From contig VZDJ01007747.1 in NCBI GenBank assembly GCA_008694505.1, positions 28,211,209-28,275,208 of the forward strand: 64,000 bases of DNA, in the 5' to 3' direction. The position numbers and the translations under genes are program-made. Under the pieces are notes generated by a model that searched no databases, was not told the DNA's origin, and saw only the letters and a list, made by a program, of their open reading frames with translations. Positions 37,943-50,339 of the stretch are shown piece by piece (the first letter of the stretch is position 1; the number at the start of each line of letters is the position of its first letter). Source of the DNA: Cyanoderma ruficeps. Lineage: Eukaryota > Chordata > Aves > Passeriformes > Timaliidae.

Positions 37943-38054
37943 TAAAAAAAAACACCCAAAACCAACCAACCAACCAAAAAAAAGAAGAACCCACCAGAAA
38001 AAAAAACCCAAAAAAACCCAAAACAAAACAAAAAAAAAATCAACAAACCACCAA
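37943..38054. repeat. A/C-rich low-complexity tract
   Basis: About 110 bases made almost only of A and C, with (CCAA)n in the middle (ACCAACCAACCAACC), then AAAACCC and CAAAA units. It is simple sequence, possibly derived from an expanded poly-A tail. No element body is recognised beside it. Confidence 0.92.
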
Positions 38055-41000
38055 GGAAACAGAGTTATCTATCACAGCTAAAAGATGGACACTGGTACAG
38101 GGAACATACCTGCTTTTCCCCAGTGTATTTCTTTTTCACTTGTTTATCGGTTCTGTTACCTTTCTTGGTGCTTTGCCTTGTGTTCTGAGGTATCTGATTT
38201 CTTTTATCCCTATTTAAGAGAACTGGTCAGAATTATGGACCATAGACCTATCGAAAATATGATAGTGGCTGCCATATTGATGTTCATCATTACAATCTAT
38301 AAATCCTTTTATTAAATCAAGTTTACTTTTCATTCTTCAGTATAAAATTCAGTGAGTCTAACAAACAAATGATACACATCTCCCTCCCTCTATCTTTTTC
38401 TATTCTTCTTATTTCTTATTGATAAAAAGCACCATAAATCAAATTTTACCTCATTTTTACACCAGAAATTTCATTGTAGTGGAATGTTATACAGCTGAGA
38501 ATCAACATCAAAGTAATGCTCTCTGCCTTGTACTGCAAGAGTTTCACATTGTAAGTTCATTAGTTAATAAAAAACCAGTTTCTAGTAAAATCGAGCTTTA
38601 GAATTGTAACAGCTTCATTAAATCAGTTTTTGTCATTGCAAAAAGTGGCCCTGTAGGATTAAACAGCAGATCTCTCCCAGACACTTTGTCCTTCCTGCCA
38701 CTGTTGTAACAGCTTAATACTGTGGGCAAACTTGGGTATTCAATGTGTTGGCTCGTACACACAGGAACAAGACAGTCTTTACTGCCAACTCTGCAGTCTT
38801 TCCAGAAACAGAGAAGCAGATCTCATGATGTGCAAGTATAATAGTCCTTAAACTTATGGATTTCTTCTGTGATGCACTCTATGTACAAATATGCTGAACT
38901 GTTCACTGCTGTTCATGTTCTTGAATGGGAACTTTTGCAAATTAGTCGCAGAAAAAATGGATGATTTTTTTCTTACCCCTACACTTTTAATGTAGCTGTG
39001 CTTTGCTCAGTGATGTGGAATGCTCTCTCCATCTCTCCCCAACCCATACATATATGGGACAGATATATGCATATATTTTGGACATTTTTGCCATTATTTA
39101 TCTGAAAAATCTATGAGGCTAGCTTGTAGGAAACAGTGGGTAAAATTTTCCTCTTATATTACCATCTTCTTGTCAATAGAGGCTTTGTTACTTTTGACAG
39201 AAATAGTAGCATGTACATAATAAATCTCTAGGTAAGCAAGAAAAAAAACCTGTTTTCATTTTTCACAAATAGGTAGAAAAGCTGCTTTCCATCTGATTCT
39301 TCATTTTGGTTGTACTGCCTTGTAAGGGTTACAGGTGCTGGACCTATATTATCATCTTCCCTTGTAGATCCAGAGACAGGACAGCTTGCAAAAAAGCTGC
39401 ATTTTGCATTCCTGCAGTGTGCTGAATCCTGTGAAAGGCTTCCAAATAGTTTGTCAAATCCATTATGATTGTATCAGTTTTTATATGCTTCATAATAGGA
39501 AACAGAGTTAGACTCGATATATATGTATGTATGTGTGTGTGTGTGTAGAGAAACAAATGGAGGCAGAGAGAAATTAAAATAGTTGTCAAAAATAACATAA
39601 TCCCATGATATTGCTAGATACATAACCTGCTCAGAAAGCCACCAAAGGTACAAAATGTTAATTATAAGTAGAAGTACAGTTATAAAGGTGCAACACTTCC
39701 CACCCATCCTTGAAACTACAGGTCATTCCATTGTCATTGAATGTTTCTTTAATTGCTTGTGCTATTAACTGACAGAATCTGTTCACCCTAATAAGGTTAA
39801 ATTCTTTTATTTAAAGGCAGAAAAGAAAAGGAGGACAGCAAAACAGGGTAGAGATGTACTAGTCACAATCATGAAAGGATATTAATAATAGGGACATTAG
39901 CCATTTAGAAACTCGAACCATTAGAAGTCACTTAACTGGGAAATTAAAACAAAGAAACAAAATCCAGAGCCTCTTCTTGATCCTTAAAGCAGAGAGAATC
40001 ACAGAATTTTCTTCCATCTTGCTACTTGGAATGCAAGAAGTCAAAGAGGCAGGCTCGTTTCTTATCTGGCAAGAACTAAATGACCAGCAGTGAAATAATG
40101 TAAAAATAATTGTGTTTTTGCAAGTCAAAATTCATTTTTGGAAACTGATCTGATATTCATTTAAGGATAAAGCAGCTAGTTAGAGTCACTGTGCTGTTGG
40201 ACTGAAAAAGCTCATCTCCAGAATTCTTCCTTGACTTCTTTGCTTTACTAAGTGTTCTTGGCCAGCTCCGAAGAACATTGTGCTGAACAGAAAAAAAGAT
40301 GACTTTATTCTCAAGTTGCAATTATCTTCCACAAACCTCAGATGGCTCTGACACAGCTCATTAACATGTCATGCCCACCAGTTTCATTCTTTCACCCAGT
40401 CCTACCTCATCTTTCCCCGAGGAGCTTTTCTGCTCCGCTCAGCTATGCACAATTCTTGTGGGCTCACTATGGGTCCTTCACACCACAAATGCTGTGAGAA
40501 CACTTTTGCTGTGTCTATGTGCATGAAGCTTTACACATGTCCCTTTTCTTTCTGTGCTAATTGCTCAGATGCAGAAGACCAGAAACTCCATCACAGCAGA
40601 CTTTGGATTAAGGTTGATTTAGGTCACTGAGTAGCAGTGATGGGATATACACTCTTCAGAAGCCCTCCACAGTTTCCTGATGTGTTGTGTTTAATGAGGA
40701 GTAGTAATTAACCATGACCAACCTTGTAAATATTAACATGCTATTATTATTACTGTAACTTCAGCTTTCACTTTGTGAACACCAATTTAAAACAGCAAAG
40801 AAATAAATTAAAAATATGATGAAAAATGTAGGCACAATGACCATCAAAATATTTATCATGAAAATTCTAGTCTTCAGTAAAAATTAAGTTTGAAGCAAAT
40901 TGACATTGCTGATGCACTGAAATTTTAATTCATGACAATGGTTGTTTGAATTGTTTTGCAAATGTAGGTAATATTTTTAAAGCAGGTTTCTCCTTTGTTA

Positions 41001-43618
41001 AACCTTTTTAGCTTTCACATTTGAAGCTTATCTGTTTAGACGTTGACCTTGATTGCTCTGTTCTCTTTTTGGGTTTAGATCAGTTACTCATCCTAAAAGA
41101 AATAAAATTCCTAAGTTTTTTATCTGAACTAACTGGATAGATACCTACCAAAAAATAGCAGAAGAGGCTTTGATTTGGACTCAAATTTTTCTTTTTTTAA
41201 TTCTTTTCCCCCTAAGCTTTGTTTTTTTGCTTCTTCTTCAGGTTTTGATAAAGGTAAGCACTGCACTTCAAAGTAAGAGCTTCCCTATAGTGGAAATCTA
41301 TAAGGGTTGTTTTTCAGTATAATTTCTATTTACACATTGGCCCCAGTACCTATTCCATCCAAGTGTCCATTACTGGTCTGCTCACCTTGGAAGAAAAAGT
41401 ATTTTTTTAATTTTTTGTTTACTCCATTTCAGAAGTAGAATTAGAAGAAAGCAATCTTAATGGGGTATAATGGGAAAGACAATTAACGAAGAAGTGTGAC
41501 TACAGTGGTGTTCTGGGTTTTTTTTAACGTAGACAAGTCCAATGCCTAGCAATGTGCGATGCAGGGGCCTAAGAGAGCAGTTCTGATTTTGAAAGTACAT
41601 AGTAACAATGAGTATCAGAATTATTTACTGGGACTACTTCAGCTGTTCTATTTCACCTATGGTATTCACCTTACAGCCTGCCTTCAGCTGCCTGGTCTTG
41701 CTCTTCCTAAGTGCTTCCACTTTTAGGAATTCAGATTGCAAGTGTTTTCCTTGTTAGTGCTTGTGGGTCTGGTTATTATTCTGCTTGCTGGGGGTACAAG
41801 AGGAAATTCAATTTCCGAGTTTAGCTATGCCAAATATATATCTGACTCTGATTTACTGCAATTTTTTGTAAACCTAGTTTGACATTGTCTGTGTTCCCAA
41901 AGAGAAGAAAAATCACTGACATTTAGAAATTGTTCCCTGTTACAAGATAATGTTCTTTCTCATCAGAAAAAATAAACAAGACACAGGATGTCAAACAGAT
42001 CTTTCAAAATGCCACTCAGAATTTTCATTTCAATTTTACTTATTCTTACCTTGAAACTGCATATTAGCCTCACTGAAATCAGCACTGAACTCCCTTTTTA
42101 TAAGGTTTGTCACAAAACAGTGTGTGGGTGGTTTATGCCTCTTAATGTCTCTTCCAAAAATCTGTCTCACCAAGTGCTGATATGTTGTCACAGAGGCTCT
42201 CTGAGACTGACCACAAGTGACTATGTACTCTATTCAGAGAAAAGGATTTAAAATCTTTTCTTGTAATGTCTTTCTCAAAATACACGACCTGCAGAATGTG
42301 CTCAGGAATAAAAGAAATCTTCTTTTATTTCTTTTTTTTTTTAAATAAAGGAAAAAGTTATGCATTAACCACAAACCCAAGAAGTCAGATTTACTATCTG
42401 TAAGCTTTCAATAATAGCACTTCAGTAAAAAAGAAAATCCAATATGTTCATTTATATAACTTTTCAAAGAGATGTTATGAAATTACTTCATCGGAGCCTA
42501 CAAGGATTGACAAAAGGAATCTTTGCAAGTAGCCGGTTATTTTGTTTAGCTAGCAAAAGCAATAGCTCAAAACTGAAGCCAATCATGTTCTGAGAGGACA
42601 ACATTTTCTTTAAACTACGGAAGCAATGACATTGCAACCATTTTGCTCAAAGACTGTTTTCTTCTTTGAAGCCTTGCTTAAAAGTCAGTAAATCCAAGCT
42701 TGTCTGATTTTTTTCAAGTTTATTTCCTGATTAATAAAAACTATTGTCTCTTCCCAGAAGCCTGCTTCCTTTATGTCTATATTCTGGTGTCTTTCTAATA
42801 TATACACTACATTTCATCCTAATAAAGACACTTCCTCTCATAAACCACCAAGCAAAACAATATGAACTTGATAAGGATTATCAAACAATGACCTTAAGTG
42901 TCTCCCTGAACTTAATTTCTGCCAATTACATGTTTAATTTTTTTTAATTAAAAACAATTGAACAAACTAGCTAAAAAGCTCTACATAGTAAGAAAACAAG
43001 GAAGGGGGCAACTTATGTGAGCAACTGATTTCCTATTCTATCATATAAAGGTTATATGGAGGTGTTTATTTCATAAAGTAGATTTCATTAGGAGAATCAT
43101 TGTGTACCAGACAGCTCATGGCCTGTGTCTCCATGCTTTGCAAAATAAGATTTATAAAGTTTAAGAAAGTTCAGATTTCCAAAAAATGCACACTGTGCTC
43201 CTTATATTTTTAAATTTTATTTTTTTAAAATCTCCGTATTTTGAAATACTTTTGGAAATAACAAATAAAATAAAAAAACTTTTGACGATGTGTCCTCATG
43301 TTCTTCAAATGTGTAACATTTGAATAAAAAGAATTAGAGATGAAAATTAGCTCAGACTCTCCTTGTGTTCTATTGTAGTTTTCAAACACCTCACTTTCTA
43401 AGGTGGGAAATGAAACCTAACATTGAAAATTTAAAGTTCAAAATTTTAAATGTTTCTCACAACTGCAGATGAAAAATACAAAGAACCTATATGGGATACC
43501 TTCTATTCTCCCAGAAATGGAAGTACTGAAGTTGGTACTACTGTCATACCAGTAAACTGGAATTCAAGGTCTAGGTTCTGCTGTTCCTAAGATTTTCCTG
43601 AATCAGCTTTGGGCTTAC
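38055..43618. other. Unique A+T-rich DNA, no gene seen
   Basis: One microsatellite near 39.5 kb. Bases 40200-40640 and 42480-42690 are more mixed in composition; the latter has AAAGCAATAGC and TTTGAAG-type words and might be conserved noncoding DNA. No coding evidence. Confidence 0.55.
39516..39547. repeat. Microsatellite (TA)n(TATG)n(TG)n
   Basis: ATATATATGTATGTATGTG grades into an uninterrupted (GT) run. It is probably length-polymorphic. A short minus-strand frame with alternating His and Thr is only the translation of this repeat. Confidence 0.95.
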
Positions 43619-43797
43619 AGACACCTGAAAGAGCTGCAATGGCATGCCAGCGGCAGTATTGTTGAACGCTTGCATACTCAAACAGTAGGGAGGACATTGC
43701 ATCATCATCTGCCAAGCCACCTAGCACACCTTGAAGACAATGTGGAAGGGATGTGTCATGGCCTCTGCATTCTGCACCATCAACATTCTGCATATCA
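43619..43797 (-). other. Candidate exon on the minus strand, about 179 nt
   Basis: Read on the minus strand, CACTCACCCTTTCTTTTGTAG ends at 43798 and is a strong acceptor. Donor choices are GTAAGC after 43619, or GTGTCT after 43625. The segment is richer in G+C and CpG than its surroundings. One minus frame is open across it (43793-43587), with residues such as GVLGGLADDDAMSSLLFEYA. The opposite strand also has an open frame through the same bases (43670-44002 from its first Met), so coding direction is ambiguous. I recognise neither product. Alternatives are a lncRNA exon or a decayed processed sequence. Confidence 0.28.
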
Positions 43798-46700
43798 CTA
43801 CAAAAGAAAGGGTGAGTGGGAGTTAACCTGCAAACATGAGAAATTATTCCTAATTCAGTATGTAGTTAAGGTTGGCAGAGTTGCAAGTAAAAGGGAAGGC
43901 CATAATGCACTGGATTTTCTACATATTTTTCATAGTTTAAATTGTATCCCCAAAACACTGAAGTATGGCTCTAGTTTACACCCTAATTTGAATACACACT
44001 AATGTCTCAAAGCCCCTGGAACCGAAGGTATCATTGTCTTTGGTTTCTTCCAGAGTTTTGGCAGACCTGTATGGAGAGCCTTTCAGTGGAAATATTAGTA
44101 TTAATATTAGATTAGGAAGAATCACAGTGGTTGAGGTTAAAGTGAAGTTTGCATTTAAAATTATGGATTGTTCAGAAGACAATGTCTTCATCCTGTTAAA
44201 TACCTGAAGCCAGAATGCGATGTGTGGGCAACCTCTGCCAGGGAATAACTACTAAGAACAGAGACAGAAGTGGCTTATGAAGAGAGATCTGTGCACACAC
44301 AACTGCATGAAAAGTGTCAGATCACAGAAAAATAGCCAGATCACAAAACTATTGAGTGCCTCAGAATTTGCTCCACCATGAGCCACTGATGCTATAGTTA
44401 GTATTGACAGACAATTACATTCAGTCTCAGGAGAAAAATAATAGGTTTATTGCCAAATTCACAAAGGCTAAGTTAAGCACTGTTGTTTGACATTACAACA
44501 GCTTTATTGTGGGCTATGTTTTGGCTAGAAGAGTAGGATACTATTAAAAGTATGTTAAAGGTTAGAAACAGCACATATTTTGGGACAAAGACCTTAATTT
44601 ACTGCTGTGTTCTACAAAGCCCACAAAACTAATCTGGAGATTCAAGTCACAAAGAATAGTTTAATATTTGGAGGCTACGGATAGGGTCATAGCTGGACTA
44701 GACAAAAGTTAGATATAGAGATCTAGTCATCAAGAGAAGGAGGGCTTGCTACATTTCCAAATTCTGTGAGGCCTATGAGGATATTGAAAGATAACTGCTC
44801 CAAATCAAAAAATCAAAAATTTATGAATCACCATATTACAGCTCAGTACAGAAATAAAATTAGGCCTCGAGCCATTTATGATTGAAGAGTTCAGATTAAT
44901 GACCTCACAGAGCGCAAGATGTATGAGTGAATACATCCCACCATAATATGTTATATTACTTTTTCTTAGAATTTTTCTGGCATGTATATGATTATATGTT
45001 TCTGTAAAAATTGTAAATATAGCACAAAGAACAAGAAAAATCTCACCATGCATTTTTCTGTATAAACTTATAGTAAATCAACTGCACCAGAGCTGATGGA
45101 AAAAAATGTCTCTCCGAACAGGGAAAAAGAATTCAGAATAAATTAATTCAACATATGTTAAATATGTCTCACAGTTTGATTTCTGAGTTCATTTAACACA
45201 TATTTCTGAGCTCAGCTTGGCTTTCTTCATTGCTTTGCAATTTTGTTTTACAAATTTTGTGCTTGACACTTTATGTAAGATGGGAATCACACTCCAAGAC
45301 TTACAGTACTACTGGTGCACATTGGGCATAGAAGCACGGAGCAAAATGGTATGTCTGGATATATACTGATGCCCCTGAGATGAAAATACACCCCACTTTC
45401 TTGGACAGTATTATGAAAAAGACTGAGCTAAGAATAACCTAGTGTACATACAACTGTCTGCTCTTCTGAACACATTCTTAAATCCTATATACTCAGACAG
45501 ATCCATTAAACAACTGTTTTCCAGTGACATCACTAGAAAAATATTTTCTTTCTTTTTTTGTCAAGTCTTTGCCTTTTTATTGTCATCTAGGTGTATGTTA
45601 TGTTTTGAAGATATAAAATGAGATACTGAACATTATATTACCTGTTAATAGTTTTGAATATTTAAATGGGAGCTATCTACTTGTCTATGACCTTCCAAGT
45701 TTAAAATAACCTTAGTATGTGCTTGAGACTTAATGTTGTTTGCACATGTTTAGAACTGTGATTCTGAAATGAAATTTTAATGAATTTCACCACTATTGGT
45801 TGTTTAAAGAGTAATTAAAATTCATTAAAGGGTCCTTAATATTATTTTCTTGCTTAAAACTACTTTTTCATTTAAATTGATGGAGGAAACCAATAATTAA
45901 AATATCTTGACACACAACTATGATATCTAGTCAAGGCAGATACTTAGAATTTAACCAGCTGGAGGAAATATAATTGTCAAAGTGGCTTAAAAATTCAAAT
46001 GGCTTGTATATTTGCAGGCGTTGGTTATGTAGGCATAAACATTCATGCAATGGAGGTTTCAATTCACAATACAAACTGAAAACAGCACTCTATAGAATGC
46101 ATTATCAAGTGTAAACAATCACATACAAGACTGAGAGCCAAGTATGTGGCTGTGTGCCACAGTGTGTCAGTGCCTCAGTGCCAGCCTAGAAGAGGCCCTG
46201 ATGCCAAGGACGATGGCACTAGACACAGTTCAGTCTGTGCTAGGCAACCCAAGAGAACAGTATACCCCAGCATATTATTTTTTCAAGCTTGTTCTCCCTC
46301 AATGTCCATCACAATTTAACCTTGTACAAGCCACAATTTTTTAAATTTGCATTTTCATGCTTATATTACTATAAATTAAAGAAACCCTAGTAAAAATTTT
46401 ACATGGTACTTGTAACATATCCAGAAACACTGAAATTCTTTCTAGAGCTGTGAATATGCATTTGATTCCTTTTTTTTGTTTGCATTGTCTCAAACCACAC
46501 AAACTGGTTACGAATAGTTTACCTCATGTACTGAAATCACACTGGTTATTTGTAATTGAGCACAGAGCTCAAATTGTGCTGTTTCAGGTTTCTAACTGGA
46601 CAGATGCATGTCACAAAGAGGAAGAAATATTAAAAAAGTGATGCCATTATTGATTTACTGTAGGTTGGGCTCTGAATAGGGAATGTCCGAATAGTGCTTC

Positions 46701-47175
46701 TTAAACATAACTCTTTTACTTTGCCATATTTTTCACATGTGATTTTTCTTGGGGGAAAGGAAAATGAAGGATCTACCATGAAACTCAGTTAATATTTACC
46801 CTTAATATATGAATCCAAACTCATCCTGCATTCAGCATTTTCCTAATTATTTTGAACAGAGTTAGAACATTTTTTAGACTGAGATTATACACTTCCGTCC
46901 CCTTTTGACCTGTACATTCATGCATGCCACTGAGATATTTTAAATGGATTGCTTTTGTTGAGATGCAGTAATTGCAGGTTAAGAAGCAGGTCTGCTTTTG
47001 AAGAAAGATGAACCAAATCTTTGTCTGTGATCCCTAGATTTTCAGAAAAATATAGGAGACTGTGCATTTAATTTTTCTCTGGAAATATTACAATAATAAA
47101 TGAATAGAAAAGATGAAAAACACTGTGTGAGAAAGACCTATGCCCTACCATAAGAAAATTATTTCTGGAAAAAAA
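43798..47175. other. Unique A+T-rich DNA, no gene seen
   Basis: Bases 45730-45910 are rich in TAAT/ATTA words (AGTAATTAAAATTCATTAAA), typical of homeodomain binding but also expected by chance at this composition. Short frames are unsupported. Confidence 0.6.
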
Positions 47176-47258
47176 TTCTTTTTTCTTTTCTTTTTCTTTT
47201 TTTCTTTTCCTTTTTTTTTCCTTTTTCCTTTTTCCTTTTTCCTCTTCTTTTTTTTTTA
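47176..47258. repeat. Polypyrimidine tract (CTTTTT)n
   Basis: About 80 bases of T and C only, with CTTTTT and CCTTTTT units. The minus strand is therefore polypurine. The Lys/Glu-rich minus frame at 47322-47068 is an artefact of this tract. Such tracts can form triplex DNA, but nothing else suggests function here. Confidence 0.93.
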
Positions 47259-47939
47259 AGAAAAAATTAAACAGTACTTTGCAAATGTGCAAAGCCATCC
47301 ATGACTTCACCCATGAAGTCATGGATGAACCCCAAAATCTTGTTAGTGACTAAAAAACCCGATCAAAAAAAATATAAACTCTTTTTCTCCCTATACATAC
47401 AGCTAGCACTGGTGACCACTCCTAGCTTTTGATACAATGAAAATCCTATGGGCGCTCTTTGAGTCCTTGTTTGTTTGCTGCTTTGTCCCAAGTTATTCCC
47501 CATATCCTAAGGGGAAGAATATTAAATAACCTCCAGGTTAGGACAAATTTAAAAAGGCACAATTTATTCATACCAGCTAGAATAGACAATAGAGTAACAA
47601 ATTTTATAAGGATACAGATGAATAAACTAATGCAAAAAAAATCACATTTAATTTGATCATGTCAAGATCACCTCATAAGAATATCTCTCTCAAACAGCTG
47701 ATTTGCCACCTGCTTCTTACAAGATGGCAGTCATGATTTCATGCTTCATGATGCATTTCTATTTGGAGGCTCTGATGAAAGCACCCATCCATGAGAAAGA
47801 ATGTCCTTTCTTTCACAGAACACATTTCAGGACTGGACCCTCGGGGACTATTCTCGGATATTCATCGTGGACAAGCCTGTTAACTCAGTTAACCTGTTCT
47901 CCCTTCAGTTCTTCTAGGGAGTTCAGGCAATTCTAATGT
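47259..47939. other. Mixed-composition DNA with a small CpG-containing patch
   Basis: Around 47838-47875, GGACCCTCGGGGACTATTCT and CGGATATTCATCGTGG carry four CpG dinucleotides within about 40 bases, after an acceptor-like TTCTTTCACAG (47809-47819). Two forward frames are open here for 30-77 codons; one reads WTLGDYSRIFIVDKPVNSV before TAG. Not recognised. Confidence 0.3.
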
Positions 47940-48720
47940 CTTGTCCCAGAGCTGATTTTATCCACTTTTATCCAGTAGTTCCTCTGGCTGCACTTCTTAA
48001 GACATGTATTGGTCTTCTTTGGATACACAAATGATAGCCACTAGACACTAGTCTAGACACTGTCTAGACTTGATAAGATATCCCATGATTTACTAAACAA
48101 TCCACTGACTCAACAGAGTCAAACTTCCTGACAGAATCCAGAATGTATCTCCAGTTCCATGAGTTTAGTTAAGATAAATTAAGGATTTCAGCCAGCCAAG
48201 GCCAATGTCAGCTTCCCGACTAAGAGCTTTTGGGAAGTGAGATAGAAACAACAGTTTTAATATTTTTTGCATAGGAACCTTGTTTAGTCAGTGGCTCTGC
48301 AGCTTGATCCTGAGCTACACCACAGCTGGAATGTTTACACCTGAACCTGGTACTTTACCTCCCTGACCCAAGCCTGGACATGCTGATGTGACCTTGAGTC
48401 ATCACAATAGACTTCCTGAATTATCATTGGCCTCAGATAGGCGCTGATACCTCTTTCCAGACTTAAGTCTGACCCTGATTTTCCTTGTTCAACATGCTGA
48501 CTCCTTGCAGGTGAGCCAACAACTCCAGCTGCCTTGGTGCCATTTTGGCTTCCTTTGGGGTACAGCTTTCCCTGGGAATCCCTGCCATGCCACTCCCTAC
48601 AGTGACTGAATGGCATGCTTTGCTGCGGGGTGTGTTAGGACATTTTAGTCCACATGAATCTGTGAACTATCACCTTTGATAGAAAATTCAACACTAGTAG
48701 TTCAACACTACTTAACTAAG
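47940..48720. repeat. G+C-richer LTR-like block, unassigned
   Basis: About 780 bases clearly richer in G+C than their surroundings, with many CCTGACC, GCTGAC and CCTTGG-type words (for example TTGAGTCATCACAATAGACT, GACTTAAGTCTGACCCTG, AACATGCTGACTCCTTGCAG). This composition is typical of old endogenous retroviral LTRs or other mobile-element relics. A minus-strand open frame at 48616-48335 exists but resembles no protein I recognise and is probably a by-product of the composition. I found no convincing TG...CA ends, so the class stays open. It could also be conserved noncoding DNA or a processed relic. Confidence 0.3.
48041..48074. repeat. Threefold 11-12 bp repeat with palindromic GTCTAGAC
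   Basis: CTAGACACTAGT, CTAGACACTGT and CTAGACTTGAT follow one another. The perfect palindrome GTCTAGAC occurs at 48051-48058 and 48062-48069, so the stretch has both direct and inverted symmetry and could form a small hairpin. Confidence 0.85.
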
Positions 48721-49618
48721 AGCAGGATTTGGCTTTCCATCTTTGTGGTTTCAGTGTGTTTGAAATGACTGGTTCTCAATGCTTTTCCTACAACAACAAG
48801 GAGTGCTGTGTTCTCCATCCCATCCTCCAAGCACCACCTGGGGCTTGGTCCCTAAATGTCGGTGCATCTGGACCCCAGTTTCCTCATCAAGGAAGCCTTA
48901 CTCCCTGTCAGATGCAAGTGTCAGACAAACACATAGATAAGCATGTCCTGTACCTTTTGGCACGAGAATATGTATTATTCCTTGTAGTACAGCAACTGGC
49001 ATTAAGTTTATCTCAGTTTTCCATATCTGAACATTTTGAACAGACAAAAGAGAGATGTTACAGGCCATGTTCACAAGAAGATGTTAGTCTAGATTTGCAT
49101 CTAACCTCAGAGATGTACATAATGCTATTCATGTTAGCCTGAGGACAGCATGGCACAGGAGTAGAGAGAAGTACAATGACACAGTAGGGAATAGCATAGA
49201 TTAAAATAGCAAATGAGGGAAGAATTTTCAAAAATTATGGAACTAGCAAAATGCATAAAAATAAGAATGCTAGAAAGTCAAAGGAGATATAAACCATTTT
49301 CATGAAGGAAAATTTTATTAACCCAGAAAAGCTTGATAATCATTATCACCAATATCTGGAAGAGCTGCAAGGGGACAGTTTAATATTTTATTTTTACAAA
49401 GCAGAGTTCAGCTTCCCAAGTTCAGGATGAAGGATGTGATTGTAATTTCAGATTTTACATGAAGTCCTCTAGTAACATCTCTTTCTAATTACATTCTTTA
49501 TAAAATATAAAAACAAAATGCTTATATAAAATATAAAAAAATAACTCTGCTTTTGGCTATCCATGCACACTTAAGAGACAATAAAATGAAATTTTTAAAA
49601 TGTAGGTATGTAAGAAGG

Positions 49619-49666
49619 CTAAATAGGAAGAGATAGTATTATCTAAATAGGAAGAGATAGTATTAT
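49619..49666. repeat. 24-bp tandem duplication, two identical copies
   Basis: The unit beginning CTAAATAGGAAGAGATAG fills 49619-49642 and is repeated without change at 49643-49666. The perfect identity suggests recent replication slippage. It lies in A+T-rich unique DNA. Confidence 0.95.
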
Positions 49667-50295
49667 ATCCTAGCTTATTATAGCTCCATCATAGTTCCTA
49701 ACAATGGCTACAGGAAAATCTGTATTTTCCCACCTTTTATTCCTTCTATATTTTAACAATATTTCCCAAAATTTCTCTGTCCTACTTTTTTCCCCAAAGC
49801 AGCTTTATGGAGCTGAGGCCAAGATCAGTACTTCTATTCCTGCTATTTCTACACTTAAATACATGCCTATAAATGAATGAAGAAATCTACTTATTCAAGG
49901 GCCATATCCGTGCTGCCAATTCAGAGTTCAAATAAAGTCACTGGTGAATCAGACACTGATTTTCTGCCTTGACTTTTAGAGAAAGACTTAGACTTCCTGC
50001 TGCAAACCACTTTAGGAGTTCTTAGATTTAGGAGTCCTATGACCATTTCTGAGAGGAATTATCTTTGTTTTCAGTAGTTATTCTTCATCAAATTAAATAT
50101 ATCCTAAAGCGATTTGCAGGCCTCAGCTCTATAAGCAGCTAAAAGTTCTACTTCGTATTTATATTTAGACAATTCCTGCTTTAATGACTTTCTGAAGGAA
50201 ATTCAGCCTCATGGCTCTCAAGGAAATTTGGATTTTAAGAAATCATGCTTTTTGGTTCATTAAAGTTGAGCAGGAAGGACTTTTCATTTATATGA

Positions 50296-50339
50296 TTTTT
50301 TTCTTCTTTCTTTTTTTTTTTTTTTTCCNTTTCCCTCTC
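50296..50339. repeat. Poly-T/C tract with an ambiguous base
   Basis: T-rich run with an unresolved base at 50329. The ambiguous call beside a long homopolymer is a sequencing limitation. Confidence 0.92.

Noticed and set aside
39344..39707. Two minus frames with His/Thr repeats
   Set aside because: They translate the (GT)n microsatellite; the flanks have no coding character.
47068..47322. Lys/Glu-rich 84-codon minus frame
   Set aside because: It is the translation of a polypyrimidine simple-sequence tract on the other strand.
48335..48616. 93-codon minus frame
   Set aside because: Hydrophilic but unrecognised; more likely a by-product of an LTR-like G+C-rich block.
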